From Pseudomonas sp. St316 (GTDB lineage: Bacteria; Pseudomonadota; Gammaproteobacteria; Pseudomonadales; Pseudomonadaceae): DNA of 64,000 nt. The notes under the pieces are model-generated. The model saw only the letters and a list, made by a program, of their open reading frames with translations. It searched no databases and was not told the DNA's origin. A program made the translations under genes and the position numbers. Below, piece by piece: positions 18,347-26,489 of this stretch; positions within the stretch are counted from its first letter, which is position 1; every line of letters starts with the position of its first letter. The stretch is from assembly GCF_018325905.1 (NCBI RefSeq), contig NZ_AP021901.1, forward strand, positions 3,100,001-3,164,000. The letters are read 5' to 3'.

Positions 18347-19393
18347 GTGGGAGCGAGCCTGCTCGCGAAGGCGCCGGCACATCCAGCATCGCCACAAGCA
18401 GACCCACCGCTATCGCGAGCAGGCTCGCTCCCACAAGGGGACTGGCGGCGCCACAACAATCGAGGGCCACCACAGATCAAACTGTGGGAGCTGAGCTTGC
18501 TCGCGATGACGGCGGCACATTCAGCATCAATGCAAGCTGACCCACCGCCATCGCGAGCAAGCTCGCTCCCACAAGGGATTGCGGGTGCCCAAAGCATCCG
18601 GACTCAACACCCAACCCTGTGGGAGCGAGCCTGCTCGCGAAGACGGCAGCACATTCAGCATCAATGCAAGCTGATCCACCACCATCGCGAGCAAGCTCGC
18701 TCCCACAAGGGATTGCGGGTGCCCAAAGCATCCGGACTCAACACCCAACCCTGTGGGAGCGAGCCTGCTCGCGAAGACGGCAGCACAGCCAACATCACTG
18801 CCAGCAGACCTACCGCTATCGCGAGCAGGCTCGCTCCCACAAGGGGACTGGCGGCACCACAAAAATCGAGGACCACCACAGATCAAACTGTGGGAGCTGA
18901 GCTTGCTCGCGATGACGGCGGCACATTCAGCATCAATGCAAGCTGATCCACCACCATCGCGAGCAAGCTCGCTCCCACAAGGGGACTGGCGGCGCCACAA
19001 CAATCGAGGGCCACCACAGATCAAACTGTGGGAGCTGAGCTTGCTCGCGATGACGGCGGCACATTCAGCATCAATGCAAGCTGATCCACCGCCATCGCGA
19101 GCAGGCTCGCTCCCACAAGGGGACTGGCGGCGCCACAACAATCGAGGGCCACCACAGATCAAACTGTGGGAGCTGAGCTTGCTCGCGATGACGGCGGCAC
19201 ATTCAGCATCCATGCAAGCTGATCCACCGCCATCGCGAGCAAGCTCGCTCCCACAAGGGGACTGGCGGCACCACAAAAATCGAGGACCACCACAGATCAA
19301 ACTGTGGGAGCTGAGCTTGCTCGCGATGACGGCGGCACATTCAGCATCAATGCAAGCTGATCCACCGCCATCACGAGCAGGCTCGCTCCCACA
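18347..19393. repeat. Tandem array of eight REPIN doublets, 134-138 bp period
   Basis: gtgggag units begin at 18347, 18484, 18619, 18753, 18890, 19028, 19166 and 19304, each paired with an inverted copy about 90 bases on. Two spacer types alternate: one with gggattgcgggtgcccaaagc, the other with ggggactggcggc and an accaccacagatcaaac stretch. Most left arms carry a one-base insertion (gtgggagctgagcttgctcgc). Long frames cross the array on both strands but are only translations of the repeat. The array separates the transglutaminase operon from the Exb/Ton operon. Confidence 0.92.
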
Positions 19394-19420
19394 AAATCTC
19401 ACTCCCTCAATATCTCAAAA

Positions 19421-19480
19421 ATGAAGCTTTCATGACAAAAGTTCGGTAGCACATCGCCATTCCCGTCATGCCTGTGTGAC
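19421..19480. promoter_or_regulatory. Weak Pho-box-like direct repeats upstream of the Exb/Ton operon
   Basis: On the minus strand TTGTCAT-GAAA-GCTTCAT (19421-19438), and on the plus strand CCGTCAT-GCCT-GTGTGAC (19463-19480), approximate two CTGTCAT heptamers spaced by four bases. Each is an imperfect match. They matter only because the related P. aeruginosa locus is, as I recall, induced by phosphate limitation. Confidence 0.25.
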
Positions 19481-19540
19481 GTGCTCAAGGGGGCCTGCTA
19501 GGTCGTTTTGGAGCCGGGGCGCGAAGCCGGGAGTGAGGCG

Positions 19541-20152
19541 ATGGGGACTATGGAACGTTATTCGAAAGTGGGCATGCAGGAGCTTGACCAGCGGCTGTCG
19601 AAGATCGTCGAGGCGGCGCGCAAGCAGCCGGTCTCGGTGTATCGCTACGGCGCGCCGTGGGTCTGGATCGTTTCCCAGGATGACTGGCAGGGCGCGCTCA
19701 AGGAAGTGTCCAGCTACATTCCGCAAGGCCATTCACTGGTTTTGCTGCGTCCGCAGATCGACGACCTGCTGGATGACCATCGTGATGTGCTGCAAGGGCT
19801 CAACGCCGGTGCCCAGATGCTGATCGCACCGCAAACCGCCATGCATATCCTCCTGCTGCAGCTGCTCTATTCGGTGCCCAGCGAGCAGCAACTCTACGAA
19901 CAACTCAACTACAACCTGCTGTTCCGCTGGTTCGTCGGCCTGGATCTGAACCAGAAGGTCTGGAGCTTCAACGTCCTGAGCAAAGACCTCGCCACACTGT
20001 TGGGCGACGCGCGGGCAGTGCGGCTCATCCAGAAAATCATCGGTGAAGTGTTCTGTGGCGCCTTGCTGCAAATGCCGGAGTTCTCCTTGAACTTCGCGCT
20101 GCTGCACACCTGGCTGGCCCGGCACGCCACGCCATCGACCGCACGCAATTGA
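19541..20152 (+). CDS. Phd/YefM-like antitoxin domain fused to IS5-type transposase N-terminal domain (PhdA-like)
   Basis: A 203-residue protein with two recognisable halves. Residues 1-55 (YSKVGMQELDQRLSKIVEAARKQPV, then YGAPWVWIVSQDDW) look like a Phd/YefM antitoxin DNA-binding fold. Residues about 100-160 match the N-terminal segment of IS5/IS1182 transposases (LQLLYSVPSEQQLYEQLNYN, then LFRWFVGLDLNQKVW). The DDE catalytic part is absent, so it cannot be an active transposase. No toxin gene is adjacent. It is first in the operon, and its stop region overlaps a possible TTG start of the translocator gene. I recall P. aeruginosa PA0691 (phdA) as the equivalent. The start could also be ATG 19550. 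A regulatory role is an inference. Confidence 0.8.
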   Translation: MGTMERYSKVGMQELDQRLSKIVEAARKQPVSVYRYGAPWVWIVSQDDWQGALKEVSSYIPQGHSLVLLRPQIDDLLDDHRDVLQGLNAGAQMLIAPQTAMHILLLQLLYSVPSEQQLYEQLNYNLLFRWFVGLDLNQKVWSFNVLSKDLATLLGDARAVRLIQKIIGEVFCGALLQMPEFSLNFALLHTWLARHATPSTARN

Positions 20153-20178
20153 GCCGTATCTTGAATTCAGGGGGTGGT

Positions 20179-21783
20179 GTGGAGCATTTCTTCAAATCGC
20201 GGCCGGCGCTGTGGGGCTGGTTGCTGCTGGCGGTCGGGGGGCCGTCGGCATTCGCCGCAGAAGGAGGGCAGGAGGCCGAAGCCGCGCCTACTCGCCTGGT
20301 GGACGTGAACGAGTATTTCGTGCGGGGCAACACCGTGCTCGATGCCCGGGCCATCGAGGAAGCGGTGTACCCGTTCCTCGGCCCGCAAAAGGCCTTGAGC
20401 GACATCGAAGGCGCCCGGGAAGCGCTGCAAAAGGCCTATCAGGCGCGCGGTTATCAGTCGGTGTTCGTCGAACTGCCAGAGCAAAAAGTCGAAGACGGCA
20501 TCGTCTACCTGCAAGTCAGCGAGACCAAGATTGGCCGGGTACGGGTGGTGGGGGCCAAGCATTATTCGCCCGTTGAAATCCGTGATGATGTGCCGGCGCT
20601 CAAGGAAGGCGAGGTACCCGATTTCGCCCAGGTCCAAACAGAGCTGGCGCAGTTGAACAAGACCCCGGGACGCCAGGTCATGCCGCTGGTGCGCGAAGGC
20701 CAGCGACCCGGAACCATGGATGTCGATTTGCAAGTCGAAGACCAGAACCCCTGGCAAGCCAGCCTGGGGCTGAACAACGACTACAGCGCCGACACCGAAA
20801 AGCTGCGCACGGTCGCCAGCCTGGGCTACAACAACCTTTGGCAACTGGGCCACAGCGTTTCGCTGACCTTCTTCACCGCGCCCCAGGACACCGAAAACGC
20901 CAAGGTCTGGTCGGGCTCCTATACGGCGCCGTTGAGCGAGCGTTGGAGCGTACAGTTCTCCGGCTACCAGTCCGACAGCAACGTGGCGACCGTGGGCGGC
21001 AGCAACGTGCTGGGCAAGGGCCATTCCTACGGCGTCTCGGCGATCTACAGCCTGCCGTCGAGCGCTGCCTGGGCCAACACATTCTCCGTTGGCGTGGACT
21101 TCAAGGATTTCGATGAAGAGCTGAACCTGGGCGGCGCGAGCGACAAGGCGCCGCTCAAGTACGCGCCATTCACCTTTGCCTATAACGGCCTGCGCTACAC
21201 CGAAAGCAGCCAGCTGGGGCTCGGCCTGAGTCTGGTGGCGGGTACGCGCAGCCTGCTGGGCTATGGCAGCAGCGACGAAGAATTCGACTACAAGCGCTAT
21301 CGCGCCAGCCCCAGCTTTGCCGTGCTCAAGGGCGACGGCAATTACACCTTCACCTTCGCCAACGATTGGCAGACCGCCTCCAAGGCCGCCTTCCAACTGG
21401 CCTCCGGGCCGCTGGTTTCCAACGAGCAATTCTCTGCCGGTGGCGCCACTTCGGTGCGCGGCTACCTGGCTGCCGAACGTACCGGCGATGACGGCTACCT
21501 GCTGTCCCAGGAGTTGCGCACCCCGTCCCTGGCCAAGTTCCTCGGCAGCTATGTCCAGGAGTGGCGCTTCTACGCCTTCGCCGAAGGCGCGCAGTTGTAC
21601 CTGCGCGACGAACTGCCCGATCAGGAAGCCGATTACAGCCTCGCCAGCGTCGGCCTCGGCACCCGCGCAAGCCTGAGCAAATGGCTGTCCGGCAGTCTCG
21701 ATTGGGGCTATCCGCTGCTCGAAGGGCCGAACACCTCGAAACAGGAATCGCGCCTGCACTTCAACCTGCAAGCGACGTTTTGA
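20179..21783 (+). CDS. TpsB/FhaC/ShlB-type outer-membrane translocator (PdtB-like)
   Basis: About 534 residues. A signal peptide ends at PSAFAAEGG. Two POTRA-like modules follow (VDVNEYFVRGNTVLDARAI, then IGRVRVVGAKHYSPVEIRDD), then a 16-strand barrel with the lid-lock motif VRGY in GGATSVRGYLAAERTG and a terminal Phe (NLQATF). Two-partner-secretion translocators of this type export or surface-display a TpsA protein. No TpsA with a haemagglutinin-type secretion domain is encoded in the window. GTG 20179 gives a normal signal peptide and has a GGGGG-rich site upstream; TTG 20149 overlaps the preceding stop and is the alternative. Co-transcribed with ExbB, ExbD and TonB. Confidence 0.88.
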   Translation: MEHFFKSRPALWGWLLLAVGGPSAFAAEGGQEAEAAPTRLVDVNEYFVRGNTVLDARAIEEAVYPFLGPQKALSDIEGAREALQKAYQARGYQSVFVELPEQKVEDGIVYLQVSETKIGRVRVVGAKHYSPVEIRDDVPALKEGEVPDFAQVQTELAQLNKTPGRQVMPLVREGQRPGTMDVDLQVEDQNPWQASLGLNNDYSADTEKLRTVASLGYNNLWQLGHSVSLTFFTAPQDTENAKVWSGSYTAPLSERWSVQFSGYQSDSNVATVGGSNVLGKGHSYGVSAIYSLPSSAAWANTFSVGVDFKDFDEELNLGGASDKAPLKYAPFTFAYNGLRYTESSQLGLGLSLVAGTRSLLGYGSSDEEFDYKRYRASPSFAVLKGDGNYTFTFANDWQTASKAAFQLASGPLVSNEQFSAGGATSVRGYLAAERTGDDGYLLSQELRTPSLAKFLGSYVQEWRFYAFAEGAQLYLRDELPDQEADYSLASVGLGTRASLSKWLSGSLDWGYPLLEGPNTSKQESRLHFNLQATF

Positions 21784-21800
21784 ACCCAGGAGTCATGTCC

Positions 21801-23600
21801 ATGCAACGTTTATTGTTATCCCTGTTTATCTGCCTGGGGCTGGTGCTTCCGGCGACCGCCAACGCCTGGTGGCAGGACGACTGGCACTATCGCAAACAGA
21901 TTTCCGTGGACACCACGCCCCAGGGCGCCGCCATCGCCCAGGCTTTGGGCCGTACAGCGTTGCTGGTGCGCCTGCACACCGGCAACTTCACCTTCGACGG
22001 CGTCAAGGATGACGGCTCGGACCTGCGCTTCGTCAGTGCCGACGACAAGACGGTGCTCAACCACCAGATCGAAAGCTTCGACCCGCTGATGGGTATGGCG
22101 CTGATCTGGGTCGATGTGCCGAACGTTGAGGGCGGTCAGCGTCAGGACGTGTGGATGTATTACGGCAACCAGAAGGCGCCGGCCACAGGCAGTGGCCAGT
22201 TGACCTTCGACCCGGACTACACCGGCCTATACCACTTCGACGGCGCCACTGGCATACCGCCCAAGGACACCACGGCCTATGGCAACAATGCCCAGGGCGC
22301 AACCGGAGTGAGCATCGACGGCGTGATCGGGCGGGCCTTGCAGTTCAACGGCCAGCCGCTACTGTTGCCCGCCAGCCCGTCGCTGCAACACAGTCCCGGC
22401 GCGGCGTTCACCTTCAGCACTTGGCTGCGCCAGGACCAGGCCAGTGGCGAGCAAATCATCCTGGCCCGTCGTGAAGGCGCCAGCCATCTGCTGATTGGCG
22501 TAAACCAGGGTGTGCCGTTCGTAGCGATCAATGATCAGCGTGCGGTCTCGACCCAGCCGCTGAACCCCGGCCAGTGGCAGCACTTGGCGTTGACCGCCTC
22601 GGGCGACCGGGTCGTGCTGTACGTCAATGGGCGTGAAACCGCGAGCCTGGCGTTGGCGATGCCAGCGTTCAATTCGCCGATTGCCTTGGGCGCTGACGCT
22701 TCCGCCGGTGTTCTCGCGCCCTTCAGTGGGGCCATGGATGAAGCGCGCCTGTCCAAGGTTGCCCGCCCGGCGCCACAGCTGTTGGCCGACGCCAATGCCC
22801 AGGGCGCTGAATCGAAACTGGTCGCCTATGGGGTCGATGAAGAGCAATCGGGTTTCGGTTTTGGCAGCCTGGGTTTCTTGCTCAAGGCCGTGCCGCTGGA
22901 CGCTTGGGTGATCATCGGGGTACTGGTGCTGATGATGTTCCAGTCGTGGATCATCATGATCCGCAAGAACCGCATGGTCAGCCGTCTCAGCGCGGCCAAC
23001 GAAGCGTTTCGCGAGCAGTTCGCCAGGATTGGCACGCGCCTGGAAATGTTCGCCGACGATCAGGACCTCGCCCAGCGCCTGCAACACTCGTCGCTGTGGC
23101 GCCTGTACCTGGTGGCCGTCAAGGAGATTCGCACCCGCCGTGAGCAGGGCGCCGATACCTCGTCGGTGTCGGCGGCCACCATTGAAGCGATCCGTTGCTC
23201 GATGGACGGCGTGCGCACCCGGGAAAACCAGCAACTGAGTTCGAAGCTATCGACCCTCTCCAACGCCATCGCCGGCGGTCCGTACATTGGTCTGCTCGGC
23301 ACAGTGCTGGGGATCATGGTGGTGTTCCTCGGCACGGCCATGGCCGGTGACGTGAACATCAACGCCATCGCCCCGGGCATGGCGGCGGCATTGCTCGCCA
23401 CCGCCATGGGCCTGTTCGTCGCGATCCCTGCGCTGTTTGGCTACAACCGCCTGATCACCCGTAACAAGGAAGTCAGTGCCGACATGCGGGTATTCGTCGA
23501 CGAGTTCATCACCCGCCTGGCGGAGATGCACGGCGAAGGCCAGTCCGGTGAAGCGGCGCATCGCCGCGCTCATCACGTCCAATCGTCCGTACCGGCCTGA
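21801..23600 (+). CDS. ExbB/TolQ proton-channel protein with N-terminal DUF2341 and LamG-like domains
   Basis: A 599-residue fusion. A signal peptide (LLSLFICLGLVLPATANAWW) is followed by a DUF2341-type module (WWQDDWHYRKQISV, DLRFVSADD, VWMYYGN) and a concanavalin/LamG-like jelly roll (about 150-330: FTFSTWLRQDQ, GQWQHLALTASGDRVVLYVNG). The first transmembrane helix is near 375-395 (DAWVIIGVLVLMMFQSWIIM). The MotA/TolQ/ExbB channel occupies the C-terminus (GGPYIGLLGTVLGIMVVFLG, AALLATAMGLFVAIPALFGYN). Ordinary ExbB is about 240 residues with no such periplasmic part. ATG 21801 is eight bases after AGGAG; ATG 21795 is too close. It is followed at once by exbD and tonB. Confidence 0.88.
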   Translation: MQRLLLSLFICLGLVLPATANAWWQDDWHYRKQISVDTTPQGAAIAQALGRTALLVRLHTGNFTFDGVKDDGSDLRFVSADDKTVLNHQIESFDPLMGMALIWVDVPNVEGGQRQDVWMYYGNQKAPATGSGQLTFDPDYTGLYHFDGATGIPPKDTTAYGNNAQGATGVSIDGVIGRALQFNGQPLLLPASPSLQHSPGAAFTFSTWLRQDQASGEQIILARREGASHLLIGVNQGVPFVAINDQRAVSTQPLNPGQWQHLALTASGDRVVLYVNGRETASLALAMPAFNSPIALGADASAGVLAPFSGAMDEARLSKVARPAPQLLADANAQGAESKLVAYGVDEEQSGFGFGSLGFLLKAVPLDAWVIIGVLVLMMFQSWIIMIRKNRMVSRLSAANEAFREQFARIGTRLEMFADDQDLAQRLQHSSLWRLYLVAVKEIRTRREQGADTSSVSAATIEAIRCSMDGVRTRENQQLSSKLSTLSNAIAGGPYIGLLGTVLGIMVVFLGTAMAGDVNINAIAPGMAAALLATAMGLFVAIPALFGYNRLITRNKEVSADMRVFVDEFITRLAEMHGEGQSGEAAHRRAHHVQSSVPA

Positions 23601-23610
23601 GGAGGTCGCC

Positions 23611-24036
23611 ATGGCTAGCGTAAACGCGTCACACGATGACGACGATGATGCCGCAGTCGATAGCATCAACATCACGCCGCTGGTGGATGTGCTCATGGTG
23701 GTGCTGGTGATGTTCATCCTCACCGCCACGGCCCAGGTGTCGGGTATCCAGATCAACCTGCCCAAGGCCAGCGCCTCGGTGTCGTTGTCCGAAGCCAAGA
23801 CCAAGGCGATTTCGGTGAATGACGGCGGCCAGGTGTTCCTCGACGCCTACCCGGTGACCCTGGCCGAGCTGGAAGAGCGCCTGCGCATCGAGAAAGCCCA
23901 GAATCCGGACTTCCCGATCATCGTGCGCGGCGACGCGACGGTGCAGTACCAAAAAGTCATTGAGGTGCTGGACCTGTTGCGGCGCCTGGAATTGTCCCAG
24001 GTCGGCCTTGTGACCGGCAAACCGAGCCAGGGCTGA
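23611..24036 (+). CDS. exbD: ExbD/TolR-family energy transducer
   Basis: A 141-residue protein with the classic ExbD plan. A short acidic cytoplasmic start (HDDDDDAAVDS) leads to the single membrane helix with the essential aspartate (NITPLVDVLMVVLVMFILTA). A periplasmic domain follows (QINLPKASAS, PIIVRGDATVQYQKVIEVLDL). The Asp in PLVD is the proton-carrying residue of the ExbB-ExbD motor. Start ATG with GAGGAGGT nine bases upstream. It lies 10 bases after the ExbB gene and 2 bases before tonB. Confidence 0.93.
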   Translation: MASVNASHDDDDDAAVDSINITPLVDVLMVVLVMFILTATAQVSGIQINLPKASASVSLSEAKTKAISVNDGGQVFLDAYPVTLAELEERLRIEKAQNPDFPIIVRGDATVQYQKVIEVLDLLRRLELSQVGLVTGKPSQG

Positions 24037-24038
24037 CC

Positions 24039-24743
24039 ATGACCGCCAGACTTCCCATCGATCCGCCTCCCGTGAAGACCTCGCCGTTGCGCCTGCTCAA
24101 GTGGGCTGCCGGCCTGCTGCTCGGCGCCGTGGCGGCTTGGCTGCTGTGGCAGTGGGCCAACGACATGAGTGGCGTACGTCGCGAAGCGCCGAAAGTGCCG
24201 ACCATCATCCCGCTGCCGCCTCCGCCCCCACCACCGCCGGAAAAACCCAAGGAGCCGGAACCCCAGGTCGAGGAAAAGGTGGTCGAGCCAGAGCCGACCC
24301 CGGAACCCGAAGAGGTCAAGCCCGAGGAAGAAGCGCCGCCGTCACCGGTGGATGACCTGGCGAACCCGATGCAGATGGACGGCGACGCCCAGTCTGGCAA
24401 CGACGCGTTCAACATCGGCGCGGGCAAGGGTGGCGGCATGGCGGGAGCGGGCGGTGGCCGGCTGGGAAATGGCACCTACAGCCAGTTCCTGGCCTTCACC
24501 TTCCAGCGCTTGCTGCGGGAGAACCCTGACCTGCGCAGCCTGGCGTTCTCGCTGCAGGCCGACGTCTGGCTCAGTGCCGTGGGCGAAATCACCCGGGTCG
24601 AGCTGATCAAGTCCAGTGGCAACCCGCAAGTGGATGAGCAAGTGATTTCCGCCCTGCGTGCCGCGCCCCATTTGAGTGAACGGCCACCGGCCTCTCTGAC
24701 TTTGCCCGTGCGCCTGTCCTTGCAGGGACGGCGTCCGGGTTAA
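24039..24743 (+). CDS. TonB-family energy transducer
   Basis: A 234-residue protein with an N-terminal membrane anchor (about 21-42, containing GLLLGAVAAWLLWQW) and a proline run of eight residues inside IIPLPPPPPPPPEKPKEP, followed by Glu/Pro-rich sequence to about 115. A glycine-rich linker follows (GAGKGGGMAGAGGGRLGNG). The C-terminal TonB-like domain (about 150-230) ends LTLPVRLSLQGRRPG. The missing SxxH of the first TonB is normal for TonB3/TonB4-type paralogues. With the upstream ExbB and ExbD it forms a complete energisation complex dedicated to something encoded in this operon. Confidence 0.9.
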   Translation: MTARLPIDPPPVKTSPLRLLKWAAGLLLGAVAAWLLWQWANDMSGVRREAPKVPTIIPLPPPPPPPPEKPKEPEPQVEEKVVEPEPTPEPEEVKPEEEAPPSPVDDLANPMQMDGDAQSGNDAFNIGAGKGGGMAGAGGGRLGNGTYSQFLAFTFQRLLRENPDLRSLAFSLQADVWLSAVGEITRVELIKSSGNPQVDEQVISALRAAPHLSERPPASLTLPVRLSLQGRRPG

Positions 24744-24782
24744 CCGACTATTTGAAAGTTCGCCAACAGGAGTTGTGTGCAG

Positions 24783-26474
24783 ATGATTTCCAATGTGAAT
24801 CGATTGTCGTGGGCGATCGGCCTGGTGGTCCTGGGCCTGGCCGGGCACGCGGTCGCCGCCGCGGCGCCTTCGGAAAACGCCACGATCAATCTGATCCGCC
24901 TGCTGGTGCAGCAGGGCGTATTGAAGCAGGACCAGGCCGATGGTTTGATCGCCCAGGCCGAGCGGGAAGCCGTGCAGGCCCGTCAGGCGGCCACGGCGGT
25001 GGCCGCAACGCCGGCCGGTGCGCCGGGGGACGTGCGGGTGCAATACGTGCCGAACATCGTGCGTGAGCAGATTCGCGACCAGGTCAAGGCCGAAGTCATG
25101 GCCACCGCCAAGCAGGAAAACTGGGCCCAGCCCAACACCTTCCCGGATTGGGTCTCGCGCATCAGTTTCGATGGCGACATTCGCCTGCGGGATGAGTCGC
25201 GCTATTACTCGGGCACCAACAGCAACGAAATCGTCGACTTCGCCCGGCTCAATGATAAAGGCCCCTACGACGTCAACCCCAACAGCAGCTCCAGCCTGCC
25301 GCCGTTGCTCAACACCCGTGAAGACCGCGAGAACCTGTTCCGTCTGCGCGCACGCCTGGGCATGAAGGCCGTGATTGCCCCGCAATGGACGGCGGGCATT
25401 CGCATTGGCACCGGCTCGGACAACAACCCGGTGTCCACCACCCAGACCCTCGGTGGCGGCTTTGGCAAAAAAGACATCTGGCTCGACCAGGGCTACCTGA
25501 CCTGGAAGCCCTCGGACGAATTGACCCTGACCGGTGGGCGTTTCGCCAACCCGTTTTTCTCCACCGACCTGTTGTACTCCGGTGACCTGAACTTCGATGG
25601 CGTGGCGGCGAATTTCAACCACAAGCTCAATCAGGACTGGGGCGTGTTCGGCACCGTCGGTGCGTTCCCGGTGGAGTACACCAACGACACCAGCACCAGC
25701 AATGGCAGCGACAAGGAAGAGAGCGACAACAAGTGGTTGTACGGTGCGCAACTGGGGGCCAACTGGGCCATCAACGACAGCAACCGGATCAAGGGGGCCA
25801 TGGCCTATTACCGCTTCGACGACATTGAAGGCCAGCGCTCTTCGCCGTGCCAGCCTTGGGCCGGTGACCCAGGCTGCGACAGCGACGGTTCGCGGGTGGC
25901 GTTCATGCAAAAGGGCAACACCGTGTTCCTGCTGCGCGACATCGCGCCCAATCCGCTCAACCCATCCACCACGCCACAGCCGCAATACGTCGGCCTGGCT
26001 TCGCAATTCAACCTGCTGGACCTGAACCTGGCCTGGGACACCGATCTGCCCCAGGACCTGAAGCTGCGCAGCCAGGCCCACTACGTCCACAACCTGGGCT
26101 ACGACGAGGGCGAGATGCGCAAGCGCTCCGCAGGGCAATTTGCCAACAACCTGAACGGCGATGGCGAGGTGGAAAGCGGCGCCAACGCCTGGATGCTCCA
26201 GTTCACCCTGGGCAACTCCCTGGAGCTCAAGCGCGAGGGCGACTGGAACCTGTTCGCCGGCTACAAGTACATCCAGCCGGACGCCTTGCCGGACGGCTTC
26301 AACGATTCGTCATTCCACCTGGGGGGCACCAACGCCAAGGGTTATTTCCTGGGCGGCAACTACGGCCTGGCGAGCAACGTCTTTGCCACCGGTCGCTGGT
26401 TGAGTTCCGAAGCGGTGTACGGCGCGCCGTACGACATTGATGTCTTGCAGCTTGAAATCAACACGCGCTTCTAA
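24783..26474 (+). CDS. Putative outer-membrane porin
   Basis: A 563-residue protein with a signal peptide (IGLVVLGLAGHAVAAAA) and an amphipathic helical N-terminal segment (LIRLLVQQGVLKQDQADGLI and onward to about residue 100). A long beta-barrel-like part with alternating residues follows and ends in a terminal Phe (LEINTRF). The barrel has SFDGDIRLRDESRYY and LTGGRFANPFFSTDLLYSGDL, as in the 'putative porin' family found in pseudomonads and Shewanella. In this operon it could be the outer-membrane partner energised by TonB, though no TonB box is visible. ATG 24783 is ten bases from AGGAG; GTG 24777 is an alternative. Confidence 0.82.
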   Translation: MISNVNRLSWAIGLVVLGLAGHAVAAAAPSENATINLIRLLVQQGVLKQDQADGLIAQAEREAVQARQAATAVAATPAGAPGDVRVQYVPNIVREQIRDQVKAEVMATAKQENWAQPNTFPDWVSRISFDGDIRLRDESRYYSGTNSNEIVDFARLNDKGPYDVNPNSSSSLPPLLNTREDRENLFRLRARLGMKAVIAPQWTAGIRIGTGSDNNPVSTTQTLGGGFGKKDIWLDQGYLTWKPSDELTLTGGRFANPFFSTDLLYSGDLNFDGVAANFNHKLNQDWGVFGTVGAFPVEYTNDTSTSNGSDKEESDNKWLYGAQLGANWAINDSNRIKGAMAYYRFDDIEGQRSSPCQPWAGDPGCDSDGSRVAFMQKGNTVFLLRDIAPNPLNPSTTPQPQYVGLASQFNLLDLNLAWDTDLPQDLKLRSQAHYVHNLGYDEGEMRKRSAGQFANNLNGDGEVESGANAWMLQFTLGNSLELKREGDWNLFAGYKYIQPDALPDGFNDSSFHLGGTNAKGYFLGGNYGLASNVFATGRWLSSEAVYGAPYDIDVLQLEINTRF

Positions 26475-26489
26475 GCGCAGGGAGGCCTC

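Noticed and set aside
18347..19393. CRISPR-like array of regularly spaced repeats
   Set aside because: The repeats are palindromic REP sequences in inverted pairs with near-identical spacers, at a period of about 136 bases. CRISPR spacers would be short and unique, and no cas gene is present.
18527..19424. Long open frames on both strands across the REPIN array
   Set aside because: They translate the repeat unit over and over (CGSELARDGG-type peptides), have no ribosome-binding site, and exist only because the repeat lacks stops in those frames.
19541..20152. Active insertion sequence or transposase gene
   Set aside because: Only the transposase N-terminal segment is present; the DDE domain and terminal inverted repeats are absent, and the gene is embedded in a conserved operon.
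19541..20152. Toxin-antitoxin module
   Set aside because: The Phd-like half suggests an antitoxin, but no toxin-sized gene lies next to it; the neighbour is an outer-membrane translocator.
20167..21771. 534-residue frame antisense to the TpsB gene
   Set aside because: The sense frame has signal peptide, POTRA and barrel motifs; the antisense frame has none.
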